A stretch of DNA of 64,000 nt from Sulfopaludibacter sp963815475 (GCA_963815475.1 CAWFHD010000003.1:5890001-5954000), one strand, 5' to 3'. Numbered from the stretch's first letter, positions 8,890-18,348 are shown. The notes: generated by a model from the sequence alone, not told the origin. Made by a program: numbers and translations.

Positions 8890-8937
8890 CCTAGATAACC
8901 TAGGAGAGATTATGCGGGCGCTCTCCTAGATTGTCAA
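8890..8937 (-). promoter_or_regulatory. padR operon promoter with overlapping operator
   Basis: On the minus strand TTGACA (8932-8937) is separated by exactly 17 bp from CATAAT (8909-8914), a near-consensus sigma-70 promoter. A perfect inverted repeat CTAGGAGAG/CTCTCCTAG (8900-8908 and 8921-8929, 12-bp spacer) overlaps the spacer and -10 region. A second, smaller repeat CCTAG-ATAAC-CTAGG (8890-8904) abuts the start codon. The arrangement fits PadR binding that blocks RNA polymerase. Confidence 0.8.
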
Positions 8938-8948
8938 GGAGAAAAGGG

Positions 8949-8975
8949 ACCGACTCCCTGACGGTCGCGGCTCGG
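8949..8975. repeat. Dispersed 27-bp hairpin-forming repeat, copy B
   Basis: This is the second copy of the repeat at 2433-2459, with one difference (T to G). It lies between the stop of the VWA gene and the padR promoter, followed in the minus direction by a CCCTTTTC stretch. It may terminate VWA transcription before the padR promoter. Confidence 0.6.
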
Positions 8976-8984
8976 TTACGCGTG

Positions 8985-10638
8985 TTAGTGGGAGAGGGGG
9001 ACTTCCAGGGTTCCGTAGTTTCCGGTGCGGACGTCGTGGACGACTACTCTTAGGGTGGCGGTTCCGGCGGCGGGCTTCCATTGCTTCTGGTAGGCGATTC
9101 CGCGTTTGCGGGCTTCTTCCCAACTGGTGTTGGGGACGGTGGCGGTGAAGCCGGCGCGCCGACTGGTGGTGGCGCCGTCGACGGTGCGGTCGGCGACTCC
9201 GATTTCGAGGTCAGCCTTCAAATTGTCGCCGTCGGGATGGAATTGGAGTGCCGTGACGTCTGTGAGCAGGGTCAAGGCGAGTTCTCCGGTGGGCGTGCGC
9301 TCGCATTTCGCGGTGAGCGGAATGGCGGTGGAACCGATGGGGTCGGCGAAGATGGCGCGCCACTTCTCGGGGGTCCATTCGGTGGGCTGCGCGGGCGGAA
9401 GGTTGGCCAGGTAGCCTTCGCGATGGCGGACGTTCACACCGGAGCGTTTCACGCGCACTTTGAGCTTGTGCCACTTGTCATCGGGATCGTCGGGCATGTA
9501 GAAGCCGAGAGTGTAGCTGCCCTGCATGTCGAGGGCGGCCTGTTTGAAGCCGGCGGAGAGGTCGTTGTTGTTGAAGAGATAGCGGCCGCCAGTGATGTTG
9601 GCCATCAGTTCCATGGCGGGATGGGGATCGTCGCTGATGGCGGCGGAATCCATCTGCGGTTCGAAGCTGGCCGCGGCCGCGGACAGGCAAAGGGGCGCGG
9701 GAAGCGGCGGTCTGGTCGGTCGGGATGGCGATGCCTTTGGAATCGACGATGTAGAGAATGATGCCCTGCTGGGCGAGGCGTTGCGAGGTTTGGCGGACCT
9801 TGGTCTCGAAGTTCTCGACGCTGCCGTGGGGGCCCATTCCATAGTTTCCGGTGATGGTGAACATGGAGAAGCCAGCTCCGATCCACACCAGGTTTTTGCG
9901 GCCGGGTATACCGGCGAGATGCGAACCGAGCGCCTCCATGGCGGCCAGGCTCTGCTCCAGACGATTGCGGCGGGCGGCCGCATTGGCCATGGCTTCGAAG
10001 TCCAGAACGTTGCGCGCCATCTCCTCGGCGGCTGCTTGCATGGCGGGGTCGCCGGCGAACATATCTACGAAGGCCTCGGCTTCGACGATGGACTGGTTGT
10101 AGTCGGTGACGGTGACGCTGGGCATGCCGAGGGTGACTTTGTCGAGGCGGGCGCGGAGGGCGGCGGGATCGTCGGTGAAATCGTGAAGGATGCGGAGCTT
10201 GGCCCCCATGAGGAAGATGGCGACGCGGGTGTGCGGCTCCAACGCGCGCAGGTAGCGCATCATCTGGGCGCGTGCCACGGTCATCTGCATGGGCGGCGTG
10301 TTGAGGGAGTCGAGGACGAGGGCGGTGACATTGCGGGGCGTCTCGCCGACTAGCTCGGGACGATTGCTGAAGACGCCGGGCGGGAGCGCGGGGGTGGATG
10401 CGGGGCGCCCGGCGGAGGCGGCAGGCGTGCCATCGAAGCGGAAGAAGGCGACGGGGCGGGCCTTGCCTTCATCGAGGACGGTGAAATCGGCGGTGTCGAG
10501 GCCGGTGACGGCGTTGCCTTTCTTGTCGAGGACGGTGACAGTGACTTCGACCAGTTTCGCGCCCGCGCGGAAGACGGGACCGGAGGGTTGTTGGGCAATC
10601 AGGAGCGCGGTGAAGAGGGCGAAGGGGACGAGACGCAT
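8985..10638 (-). pseudogene. VWFA-related acidobacterial protein, frameshifted
   Basis: Two overlapping minus frames make one protein of about 550 residues. The 5' frame (from 10638) has a signal peptide (MRLVPFALFTALLIAQ), the start VEVTVTVLDKKGNAVTGL and a von Willebrand A-like core (VTALVLDSLNTPP, later GRKNLVWIGAGFSMF), matching the TIGR03436 acidobacterial family. Near 9672-9712 the sense frame moves by one base and continues as MANITGGRYLFNNNDL and DMQGSYTLGFYMPDD to the stop at 8985. The shift equals one extra base (or two missing). It is either a true pseudogene or a sequencing error. Family members are exported; their role is unknown. Confidence 0.8.
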
Positions 10639-10691
10639 CTGGGGCGATTTTATCAGGCGCGCGATGCAGTTGGGGCTGATATCTTGGATAC

Positions 10692-12164
10692 GTGATTACG
10701 CGGCGAGGTTTCTTGGCGGCGGGCCCTTTGGCTTTGGCGGCCTCTGGCAAGGCGGCGGCGCCGAGCGCTTATGGGGCGGTTCCCAGTTCGCGGCAGTTAG
10801 CCTGGCATCAATTGGAGACCACGGCCTTTCTCCATTTCACCGTCAACACTTTCACCAACAAGGAGTGGGGGTATGGGGATGAGGACCCGAACATCTTTAA
10901 CCCCTCGGCGTTCGATGCGGATGCGATTGTGGCTGCACTGGCGGATGCCGGGATGCGCGGCGTCATCCTCACCTGCAAGCATCACGATGGGTTCTGCCTC
11001 TGGCCTACCAAGACTACGGAGCACTCGGTGGCGGCCAGCTCCTGGCGGGCTGGGAAGGGCGATGTGGTGCGCGAGATCTCGGAGGCGGCGCGGCGTCGCG
11101 GGTTGGCGTTCGGCGTCTACCTTTCGCCTTGGGATCGGAACAGCGCGGCTTATGGGCATGCGGAATACATAGCAATCTATCGCGAGCAACTCACCGAATT
11201 GCTCACGTCGTACGGTCCGATTTTTGAAGTGTGGCATGACGGCGCGAATGGCGGCGACGGGTTTTATGGCGGCGCGCGCGAGAAGCGGACCATCGACAAG
11301 AACAGCTATTACGACTGGCCCGGCACTTGGGACTTGATGCGGAAGCTACAGCCGGGCGCGGTGATCTTCAGCGATGTTGGGCCGGATGTGCGGTGGGTGG
11401 GCAATGAGCGCGGCATTGCGGGCGACCCGTGCTGGTGCGCGTACGATCCGGTGGGGATGGACGGCGGGCCGGCGTCGCCGGGCAATGTGCGGGAGAAGGA
11501 ATCGCCGATGGGGCATCGGCACGGGTCGAGGTGGCTGCCGGCGGAGTGCGACGTTTCGATCCGGCCGGGGTGGTTCTGGCACGAGGCGGAGAACGCGCGG
11601 GTGAAGACGCCGGCGCAGTTGATCGACCTTTATTACAAGTCGGCGGGGCGCGGGGCGAATCTGCTGCTGAATGTGCCGCCGAATCGCGAAGGGTTGCTGG
11701 GGCGCGAGGACGTGGCGACGTTGAAGGCGTTCGGCGAGTGGCGGCGGGCGACGTTTGCGAAGAATCTGCTGACGGGCGCAAAGGCGTCGGCGAGCAATGT
11801 GCGCGGGGCGGACAAGACGTACGGGGCGGCGCATCTGATCGACGGGCGGAGCGATACGTATTGGGCGACGGACGATGGGGCGACGTCGGCGGATGCGACG
11901 TTCGATCTGGCTAAGCCTGTGACATTCGGAGTGATTCGGGTGCGCGAGGCGATTCAGTTTGGGCAGCGGGTGGACGCGATCTCGGTGGAGCGGTGGGAGT
12001 CGGGAGCGTGGCAGGCGGTGGCGACGGCAACTAGCGTGGGAGCGCGGCGATTGATCCGGCTGGATAAGAGCGTCACGGCGCAGCGGATTCGACTTCGCGT
12101 GACAGCGGCGTCGGCATCTCCGGCGATTTCGGAGTTTGGGGTTTTCGCGGAAAAGGCGAGTTAG
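10692..12164 (+). CDS. Alpha-L-fucosidase (GH29) with C-terminal F5/8C-like domain
   Basis: A 490-residue exported enzyme starting at GTG. A Tat-type signal (ITRRGFLAAGPLALAASG) precedes the GH29 (beta/alpha) barrel: AFLHFTVNTFTNKEWGYG, CKHHDGFCLWPTKTTEHS, and FEVWHDGANG, whose Asp (about residue 182) aligns with the GH29 nucleophile. The C-terminal ~130 residues (AYG-like AAHLIDGRSDTYWATDDG) form a discoidin/F5-8C-like carbohydrate-binding domain. It would release alpha-linked fucose from plant or microbial glycans in the periplasm. It is divergent from the VWA gene, 53 bp apart. Confidence 0.9.
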   Translation: MITRRGFLAAGPLALAASGKAAAPSAYGAVPSSRQLAWHQLETTAFLHFTVNTFTNKEWGYGDEDPNIFNPSAFDADAIVAALADAGMRGVILTCKHHDGFCLWPTKTTEHSVAASSWRAGKGDVVREISEAARRRGLAFGVYLSPWDRNSAAYGHAEYIAIYREQLTELLTSYGPIFEVWHDGANGGDGFYGGAREKRTIDKNSYYDWPGTWDLMRKLQPGAVIFSDVGPDVRWVGNERGIAGDPCWCAYDPVGMDGGPASPGNVREKESPMGHRHGSRWLPAECDVSIRPGWFWHEAENARVKTPAQLIDLYYKSAGRGANLLLNVPPNREGLLGREDVATLKAFGEWRRATFAKNLLTGAKASASNVRGADKTYGAAHLIDGRSDTYWATDDGATSADATFDLAKPVTFGVIRVREAIQFGQRVDAISVERWESGAWQAVATATSVGARRLIRLDKSVTAQRIRLRVTAASASPAISEFGVFAEKAS

Positions 12165-12196
12165 GTCAGCAAGCGTCCCGAAGAGTCAAGACGCGG

Positions 12197-12211
12197 CACG
12201 CTGAGAGCGTG
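12197..12211. terminator. Hairpin between convergent fucosidase and hemB genes
   Basis: CACGCT-GAG-AGCGTG forms a 6-bp stem between the fucosidase stop (12164) and the hemB stop (12226). There is no T-tract, so terminator function is only suggested by its position between convergent genes. Confidence 0.4.
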
Positions 12212-12225
12212 GGCCACGCGCTTCG

Positions 12226-13197
12226 CTAGGCCAGCAATCTGGCGGCGGGCTTGGCGAAGTAGGTCAGGATGATTTCGGCTCCGGCTCGCGTGATAGACGT
12301 GAGGGATTCGAGCATGGCGCGGTCGTGATCGAGCCAGCCTTTTTGCACCGCGGCCATGATCATGGAGTATTCACCGCTCACCTGATAGGCGGCGATGGGG
12401 ACGTCGAAGCGTTCGCGGGCTTTGGCGATCAGGTCGAGGTAAGGCATGGCGGGTTTGACCATGATCATGTCGGCGCCTTCCTGAAGGTCGAGCTCGATTT
12501 CGCACATGGCTTCGCGGCCGTTGGCGGGGTCCATCTGGTAGCTGCGGCGGTCGCCGAACTGCGGCGCGGAATCGGCGGCTTCGCGGAAGGGTCCGTAGAA
12601 AACGGAAGCGAACTTCGCGGCGTAGGCGAGGATGGGGGTTTTCTCGTAGCCGTTGGCATCGAGGGCTTGGCGGATGGCCCAGACGCGGCCGTCCATCATG
12701 TCGGAGGGGGCGACGATGTCGGCGCCGGCGCGGGCGTGGGACAGGGCGGCCTTGGCCAACCATTGCAAGGTGGTGTCGTTGTCCACGTCGCCATCCTTAA
12801 TGTACCCGCAGTGGCCATGGCTGGTGTACTCGCAATTACAGACGTCGGTGATGAGGAGCAGGTCGGGAACTTCCCTGCGGATGGCGCGGAGGGCGCGCTG
12901 CACGATGCCGTTCTCGTCATAGGCGCCGGAGGCCATGTCGTCCTTGGTCTCGGGCAGTCCGAAGAGAATGACGCCGCCGATGCCGAGAGCCTGGACTTCG
13001 ACGCACTCCTTGACCATCTCATCGATGGACATCTGGTAGTTGCCAGGCATAGATCCGATTTCGCGGCGGATGCCCTCGCCGGGGCACACGAAAAGCGGGA
13101 GGATGAACTTGCCGGGGTGGAGGTGCGTCTCGCGGACGAGGCTGCGCAGCCGCTCGGTGGCGCGAAGGCGACGAAGGCGGTGAGTAGGAAACGGCAT
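12226..13197 (-). CDS. hemB: Delta-aminolevulinic acid dehydratase (porphobilinogen synthase)
   Basis: A 323-residue enzyme that condenses two 5-aminolevulinates to porphobilinogen in tetrapyrrole synthesis. All key features are present: Schiff-base lysines K195 (AYAAKFAS) and K248 (MIMVKPAMPYLD), the zinc-type cysteine triad C120/C122/C130 (DVCNCEYTSHGHCG), and the C-terminal YQVSGEYSMI block. The three cysteines indicate a zinc-dependent active site. Length is normal. It is divergent from the small Cys protein gene at 13299. The heme product fits a genome rich in c-type cytochromes. Confidence 0.97.
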   Translation of the reverse strand: MPFPTHRLRRLRATERLRSLVRETHLHPGKFILPLFVCPGEGIRREIGSMPGNYQMSIDEMVKECVEVQALGIGGVILFGLPETKDDMASGAYDENGIVQRALRAIRREVPDLLLITDVCNCEYTSHGHCGYIKDGDVDNDTTLQWLAKAALSHARAGADIVAPSDMMDGRVWAIRQALDANGYEKTPILAYAAKFASVFYGPFREAADSAPQFGDRRSYQMDPANGREAMCEIELDLQEGADMIMVKPAMPYLDLIAKARERFDVPIAAYQVSGEYSMIMAAVQKGWLDHDRAMLESLTSITRAGAEIILTYFAKPAARLLA

Positions 13198-13248
13198 TAC
13201 CCCGATTGTACCCCGTGGTACCGATTCCTCTTTCAGGTACTGGGGGGC

Positions 13249-13276
13249 TTGACAAGGGCTTGCACGTGGGTAAAAT
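13249..13276 (+). promoter_or_regulatory. Sigma-70-like promoter for the 46-residue protein
   Basis: TTGACA (13249-13254) is followed after 16 bp by TAAAAT (13271-13276). The pair lies 23 bp upstream of the ATG at 13299. Confidence 0.65.
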
Positions 13277-13298
13277 AAACCTCATCTAAGCGTTTGTT

Positions 13299-13439
13299 AT
13301 GTCGACCGCTTGTGAACATACCCGCACCCAGATGATCGCCCGTAGAGACGGCGTCGATTACGTGGAATGTCTCGATTGCCGTCAGATTTTCGAGGCAGAA
13401 GATCTTGAACCCGTGAAAGTCGAGGAAGACGAAGAATAG
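13299..13439 (+). CDS. Small Cys-containing acidic protein (46 residues)
   Basis: A 46-residue frame starts at ATG 13299 and stops at TAG 13437-13439. The product begins MSTACEHTRTQM, has a CLDC pair after DYVE, and ends in an acidic tail (VEEDEE). CxH near the start and CxxC later could form a small zinc or iron site. A near-consensus promoter lies just upstream, and the frame has plausible codon use, so I believe it is a real gene although too short to be caught by usual length cut-offs. Function is unknown. The opposite-strand frame here has no ribosome site or recognisable product. Confidence 0.6.
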   Translation: MSTACEHTRTQMIARRDGVDYVECLDCRQIFEAEDLEPVKVEEDEE

Positions 13440-13606
13440 GTCAGCTCCTCGCCGCAGCAAACCCCGTTGTGCCTGCTTGAGGCGGAGCTTTGTCTGGGCG
13501 ACCGGCTAGCCAACAGGCGACTTAAACCCGATCCCGGCTTTGCACTGGCAAGCTGTCTGTACTGTTCTGGTTCGGCATGATCCGAGAGTGGTGGAGATTC
13601 CTGGCG

Positions 13607-16282
13607 TCAATTGCCGACGGCGATCGTGACGCCCGGCTGGCTGCCGGCATAGCCGGGCGCCTGCACGGTAACGGGCACGACGGTTCCCGGGGCAAGATTC
13701 GCGGGGATCCGCACGTTGATTTGCATCAGGCCGGCGATTTCGCCAGGCGCGCCGCCAGCGTACTCGGGAGTGACCGTCTGGCCGCCGATCGTCACGATGA
13801 GCGGCGTCGATGGAACCGGCAGCGGCGCGGAGGCGGGCTTGCCATCGATTCCGCCCGGCCTTGTGGCACCCTCGCCGGTTGCATAGAGGGAAATCACGCT
13901 TCCCGGCGCGGCCGGATGAGCAGCGCTGTTGATGATGCCGTTTTGATTCACGGCGGCGGCTTGTCCCGTCCCATTGGCATTCCCCGTGAATAGTCCGAGC
14001 TGCCACTGCGCGCCGGCGATCTTCGCCGCAGCCGAGACGGAGCCCTGGTAGGTGACGGTCACTCCGTTTAGTAAGGGCGGACCGGTGGCAACAGCTCCGT
14101 ATGGCACCACAGCAGCGACCTGCTGCGCCGAGGTGTAGATCATAGGCGCGAGCACACCGTTGATCTGCACGCTGGATCCGGCGACCTGGGTGTCGAAAAC
14201 GCCGTCGACCGTGAGAGCGCCCAAGGTTAGTCCGGGCGGTCCAAGATTCGAACCGGTGATGACAATTATTTCGCCGCGTGCGATCCAGGATTGCAGATTG
14301 CTGGCGGCGTTGACAATGGACGAGATCGATACGGGCGTGCCGGACTGCGGAGTCGCCACGCGAATCGTGTGGTGACCGGAATCGGAAAAGTAGATCTTGC
14401 CTGCCGGGTCTACCGCGATGCCCGGGATGGGTCCGAGAGCAGCAGACCGCGCAAAGTCGTTGCCGGTGGGAAGATAGCCGCCGCCTGCGATCGTGTCGAT
14501 CATGCCGTTGGTGACCTTGCGGATCGCCCCGTTGTCACCGACGTACAGGTTGCCGGCCGCATCCACGGTAAGGGAGTTCGGGCTGACCAGCGCATTGACC
14601 GCGGGTATGCCATCGCCGACGTTTTTTCCGATGCCCGCAACGGTATGGATGATGCCGTCGGGCGTCACCTTGCGGACGTAGCCGTTTCCAGTGTCGGCGA
14701 AGTACAGATTGCCGGCTACGTCGACAGCCAAGGCGCCCGGATACTTGCATTGCGCATTGAGGGCCGGTGCGTCGTCGCCCACGTAGCCGTATGTGCCGTC
14801 ACATGCAGCCGCGGTGATGACGCCATTCGAGACTTTGCGAACCTGGTTGCCCTGGTCGGTAATGTAAAGTGTGCCGGCAGTATTCACGGCAACCGCGGCG
14901 GGACGAAAGAGGGTCGCGGCCAAGGCAGGACCACCGTCGCCGGTATCGCCCCTGGTTCCGTTGCCGGCGACGGTGGTGATCACGCCATTCGCCACTTTAC
15001 GGACACGATGGTTGTAGGTATCGGCGATGTAGAGAGCGCCCTGAGAATCGAAGGCGATTCCGGTGGGTCCGGCGAGTTGCGCGGCGGTGGCGGGGCCACC
15101 ATCGCCGGCAAATCCGAGGGCGCCATTGCCGGCGACAGTCGTCAGAACGCCGTTCGAAAGCTTGCGAATTCGATTGCCGTTACTTTCAGCGAAGTATAAA
15201 TCGCCGGCAGAGTCCACGGCCACGCCAGCGGGAACACCGAGTTGGGCATCGGCTGGTGGGCCATTCTCGGACGTCTTGTACGCGCCGCCCGCTATCGTGG
15301 TGATGGCGCCGTTCGAGACTTTGCGAATGCGCACGCGAAAGTCGAGATCGATGGAATCGTAGGGATCTGAGTAGCCGTCGGGGAAATAGACATTGCCGGC
15401 TGCGTCCACAGCGATTGCGGCCCCAGTTAGGGTATCGTCAACAGGTCGAATTGGGGTGAGGGCTCCGGCCGAGAAACGATAGGGTCCCCCGGTGCTCATG
15501 ATGTAGAGGTTGCCCGAGGGGTCAACTGTGACGGCGTTGGCCCTGACGGCGCCGGTCACAGTGGTGATCATGCCGTTCGACACCTTGCGAACCCCGCCAT
15601 TTCCGAGTGCGAGGTACAGGGTCCCGGCCGAATCCACGGCAATGCTGAAAGGCTCTCCAATTTGCGCGGTGACGGCCGGGACGTCCTCGCCAGTCGCTCC
15701 GGCCACGCCCTCCCCAACGCCGGCGATCGTGGTGATGACGCCGTTCGAGACCTTTCGAATGCGATAGCCGATGCCATCGGAAATGTAGACGTTGCCTGCT
15801 GGATCCACGGTGATAGCTACCGGGTCGACTTCAGCTTCGGCCGCGGGCCCACCGTCGCCGTTGAAACCGGCGATGCCGTTACCTGCCATCGTGGTGATGA
15901 TGCCGTTCGAAACCTCGCGCACGCGGCCAGTCTCGGCGATATAGAGATTGCCGGCAGCGTCGACCGCAACTGCGACGGGAGACGTGAGGCGGACGCTCGT
16001 GGCCGGGACATTCTGCGCGTTGCTGAAGCCCGGCACGCCGGTTCCAGCCACGCGCGTGAGCGTGCCGGTTGCGGCGTCACAGCGCACCACGACGTTGTAG
16101 TGAGGAACCGGGATCCAGAGATTCCCAGCCCCATCGACTGCGAGTCCTTCCACTAGGCCGCCGAGATTGGCCGCGGTGCAAGGGGTGTTCTCGGGAAGGC
16201 CGCCGCCGGCGATGGTCTTGAGGTTATAAATCTGAGCGTGCGCCGCGCAAATGGTCAGAAGCGCAATGGACAGCAAACGCAT
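13607..16282 (-). CDS. Secreted NHL-repeat protein with Solibacter C-terminal domain (TIGR03437)
   Basis: An 891-residue protein. The start at 16282 gives a signal peptide (MRLLSIALLTICAAHAQ) with AGAGG-like upstream bases; the frame is open further up but unrelated. Residues 20-660 hold about a dozen NHL-type beta-propeller repeats of ~55 residues (VAVDAAGNLYIADTxNHRVRKVSNGVITTVAGNG is the theme, cut here in parts). The last ~230 residues, starting near GTPVSISSIVNAAS and ending in VPVTVQAPGYAGSQPG, match the Solibacter C-terminal domain TIGR03437. Such proteins are extracellular or surface proteins with probable binding roles. It is strong taxonomic evidence. Confidence 0.9.
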   Translation of the reverse strand: MRLLSIALLTICAAHAQIYNLKTIAGGGLPENTPCTAANLGGLVEGLAVDGAGNLWIPVPHYNVVVRCDAATGTLTRVAGTGVPGFSNAQNVPATSVRLTSPVAVAVDAAGNLYIAETGRVREVSNGIITTMAGNGIAGFNGDGGPAAEAEVDPVAITVDPAGNVYISDGIGYRIRKVSNGVITTIAGVGEGVAGATGEDVPAVTAQIGEPFSIAVDSAGTLYLALGNGGVRKVSNGMITTVTGAVRANAVTVDPSGNLYIMSTGGPYRFSAGALTPIRPVDDTLTGAAIAVDAAGNVYFPDGYSDPYDSIDLDFRVRIRKVSNGAITTIAGGAYKTSENGPPADAQLGVPAGVAVDSAGDLYFAESNGNRIRKLSNGVLTTVAGNGALGFAGDGGPATAAQLAGPTGIAFDSQGALYIADTYNHRVRKVANGVITTVAGNGTRGDTGDGGPALAATLFRPAAVAVNTAGTLYITDQGNQVRKVSNGVITAAACDGTYGYVGDDAPALNAQCKYPGALAVDVAGNLYFADTGNGYVRKVTPDGIIHTVAGIGKNVGDGIPAVNALVSPNSLTVDAAGNLYVGDNGAIRKVTNGMIDTIAGGGYLPTGNDFARSAALGPIPGIAVDPAGKIYFSDSGHHTIRVATPQSGTPVSISSIVNAASNLQSWIARGEIIVITGSNLGPPGLTLGALTVDGVFDTQVAGSSVQINGVLAPMIYTSAQQVAAVVPYGAVATGPPLLNGVTVTYQGSVSAAAKIAGAQWQLGLFTGNANGTGQAAAVNQNGIINSAAHPAAPGSVISLYATGEGATRPGGIDGKPASAPLPVPSTPLIVTIGGQTVTPEYAGGAPGEIAGLMQINVRIPANLAPGTVVPVTVQAPGYAGSQPGVTIAVGN

Positions 16283-16456
16283 GGGGCCCTCTGGGGTTAG
16301 ATCGAACTGTGGACGCTTGCACTTCACGGGCCAGGGAAAGGGGTTTTGTTTGCGTGGGAACTTGCTATAGCTGTGTGGCATTGCGGGACAAAGGTGTGAC
16401 CGAGTTGAAGGTCAAACCGATGAAGCAAAGGCGCCGCGAAGCCTCCCGCCAGTCTA

Positions 16457-16476
16457 GTGGGACCGAACAGTCCCAC
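16457..16476. repeat. Hairpin upstream of serS
   Basis: GTGGGAC-CGAACA-GTCCCAC is a perfect 7-bp inverted repeat 46 bp before the serS start. It could be a dispersed element or part of the leader. It does not resemble a T-box (no specifier or antiterminator motif seen). Confidence 0.4.
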
Positions 16477-16521
16477 CAGAAGAGCCGACTGTTCCTACCG
16501 CTTGCGATAGCATGGAAAGAC

Positions 16522-17790
16522 ATGCACGATCTCTCGTACTTCCGGAACCACTTCGATGAAATTGCGGCGCGGTTGGCGACGCGTTCGAACGTCCCCAGTC
16601 TCGATCAGTTTCGGGAACTGGATGGCAAACGGCGGGCGGCGATCACTCAGACTGAGCAGTTGAAGGCTCGGAATAACGAGGCTTCCGCGCAAATCGGCAA
16701 GCTCAAGCAGGCGAAGCAGGACACGACAGCGCAGCAGGAGGAAGTCCGCACGTTGAAGGCCGAGATCGCGGCTTTGGACGAGCAGGTGAAGGCGCTCGAT
16801 GGCGAGTTTCGCGAGCTGCTGGCGGGCATTCCGAACGTGCCGCATGAATCGGTGCCGGTGGGCAAGAGCGAGGAAGAGAACGTGGAGGTGCGGCGCGTGG
16901 GCGAGCCGCGCGCGTTCGATTTCGAGGCGAAGGCGCATTGGGATCTGGGCGCCGAACTCGGGATTCTGGACCTGGAGCGGGCGGCGAAGATTACCGGGGC
17001 GCGGTTCTCCTTATATATGGGGATGGGCGCGAAGTTGGAGCGGGCGCTGATCAATTTCATGCTCGACGTGCATACGCGCGAGCACGGGTATACGGAAGTG
17101 CTGCCGCCGTTCCTGGTGAACTCGGCGAGCCTGTTCGGCACGGGGCAATTGCCGAAATTCAAGGAAGACCTGTTCAAGTGCGAGGATCGCGATTTGTGGA
17201 TGATTCCCACCGCGGAGGTGCCGGTCACGAATATTTATCGCGATGAGACGCTGGAGATGGAGGCGCTGCCCATCCAGTTCTGCGCGTACACACCGTGCTT
17301 TCGTAGCGAGGCGGGAGCGGCGGGACGCGACACGCGCGGCATCATCCGGGTGCACCAATTCCAGAAGGTCGAGCTTGTAAAATTTGCGCGTCCGGAGCAG
17401 AGCTACGAGGAGTTGGATAAGCTGACGGCGGATGCGGAGGACATTCTGAAGCGGCTGGGGCTGCCGTTCCGCACGGTGGTGCTGTGCACCGGCGATACGG
17501 GATTTTCATCGGCGAAGACGTACGATATCGAGGTGTGGCTGCCGGGGCAGAACGGCTTCAAGGAAATTTCGTCGTGCTCGAACTTCGAGGCGTTTCAGGC
17601 GCGGCGGGCGGGAATCCGGTTCAAGAACGGGAAGAAGTCGGAGTTCGTGCACACGTTGAACGGGAGCGGCCTGGCGGTGGGACGCACCTGGGTAGCGATT
17701 GTGGAGAATTACCAGCAGAAGGACGGGAGTGTGGTGGTGCCCGAAGCTTTGCGGCCCTATTTGAACGAAGAAGTGATCAGGGGCAGGTAG
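16522..17790 (+). CDS. serS: Seryl-tRNA synthetase
   Basis: A 422-residue class II aminoacyl-tRNA synthetase that charges tRNA-Ser (and tRNA-Sec). The start is MHDLSYFRNHFDEI at 16522, typical for SerRS; the longer open frame is not coding. Residues 1-110 form the long antiparallel coiled-coil arm (KQAKQDTTAQQEEVRTLKAE). The catalytic core contains motif 2 (FRSEAGAAGRDTRG, then VHQFQKVE) and motif 3 (GSGLAVGRTWVAIVENYQ). Length and order are normal. In selenocysteine-using bacteria this enzyme also starts the Sec pathway, relevant to the candidate selenoprotein at 21.3 kb. Confidence 0.97.
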   Translation: MHDLSYFRNHFDEIAARLATRSNVPSLDQFRELDGKRRAAITQTEQLKARNNEASAQIGKLKQAKQDTTAQQEEVRTLKAEIAALDEQVKALDGEFRELLAGIPNVPHESVPVGKSEEENVEVRRVGEPRAFDFEAKAHWDLGAELGILDLERAAKITGARFSLYMGMGAKLERALINFMLDVHTREHGYTEVLPPFLVNSASLFGTGQLPKFKEDLFKCEDRDLWMIPTAEVPVTNIYRDETLEMEALPIQFCAYTPCFRSEAGAAGRDTRGIIRVHQFQKVELVKFARPEQSYEELDKLTADAEDILKRLGLPFRTVVLCTGDTGFSSAKTYDIEVWLPGQNGFKEISSCSNFEAFQARRAGIRFKNGKKSEFVHTLNGSGLAVGRTWVAIVENYQQKDGSVVVPEALRPYLNEEVIRGR

Positions 17791-17841
17791 GAGCTAGTTG
17801 TAAGAAAGTCCGGGGCCTGCACACTAACGTAGTGACGCGCG

Positions 17842-18348
17842 ATGACCCACGCGGAGCGAGAGCGGCAGTTTCTGGAATTGTTCGAACAGAACAAGGCGAG
17901 TATTCGGCGTGTCTGCTATGGCTACCTCAACTCGACTTGCGAAGTGGACGATTTGTTTCAGGAGGTCATGACCAACGTGTGGCACAGCCTTCCAACGTTT
18001 CGTGGGGAGGCGAAGGTGAGCACGTGGGTGTATCGCATTGCCGTCAACACCGCGCTGGTGTATCGCAAGAAATGGAAGCAGGGAGAGGAACTGCCGGAGA
18101 TTGTGGATTCCAGCCCATGCGCCCAGCAGACGCTGGAAGACCGGGAGCGGCTGGCGATGCTGCACAATGCCATCGCGACGCTGCCGGACCAGGAACGCCT
18201 CATCATCTCGCTGCTGCTGGAAGGGTTGAGTTACAAAGAGATCGCGGACGTGACCGGCATCACCGTCAACTACGTGGGAGTGAAGATATCACGGATCAAG
18301 GAATCGCTGGAACAACTGATTGGGGAGGCGAGCAATGGTAGAGTTTGA
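17842..18348 (+). CDS. ECF-type RNA polymerase sigma factor
   Basis: A 168-residue sigma-70 family ECF factor. Region 2 is DDLFQEVMTNVWHSLPTFRG followed by STWVYRIAVN; region 4 is LPDQERLIISLLLEGLSYKE and a helix-turn-helix (IADVTGITVNYVGVKISRI). It is the first gene of an operon: the next gene starts inside its 3' end (14-bp overlap), and an ABC exporter follows. The product of the second gene may act as its membrane partner, but no standard anti-sigma domain was recognised. Confidence 0.92.
   Translation: MTHAERERQFLELFEQNKASIRRVCYGYLNSTCEVDDLFQEVMTNVWHSLPTFRGEAKVSTWVYRIAVNTALVYRKKWKQGEELPEIVDSSPCAQQTLEDRERLAMLHNAIATLPDQERLIISLLLEGLSYKEIADVTGITVNYVGVKISRIKESLEQLIGEASNGRV

Noticed and set aside
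13233..13460. Minus-strand 75-codon frame
   Set aside because: Antisense of the promoter and small Cys protein; no start signal.
16440..16521. T-box riboswitch before serS
   Set aside because: Only a simple 7-bp hairpin; no specifier loop or conserved T-box sequence seen.
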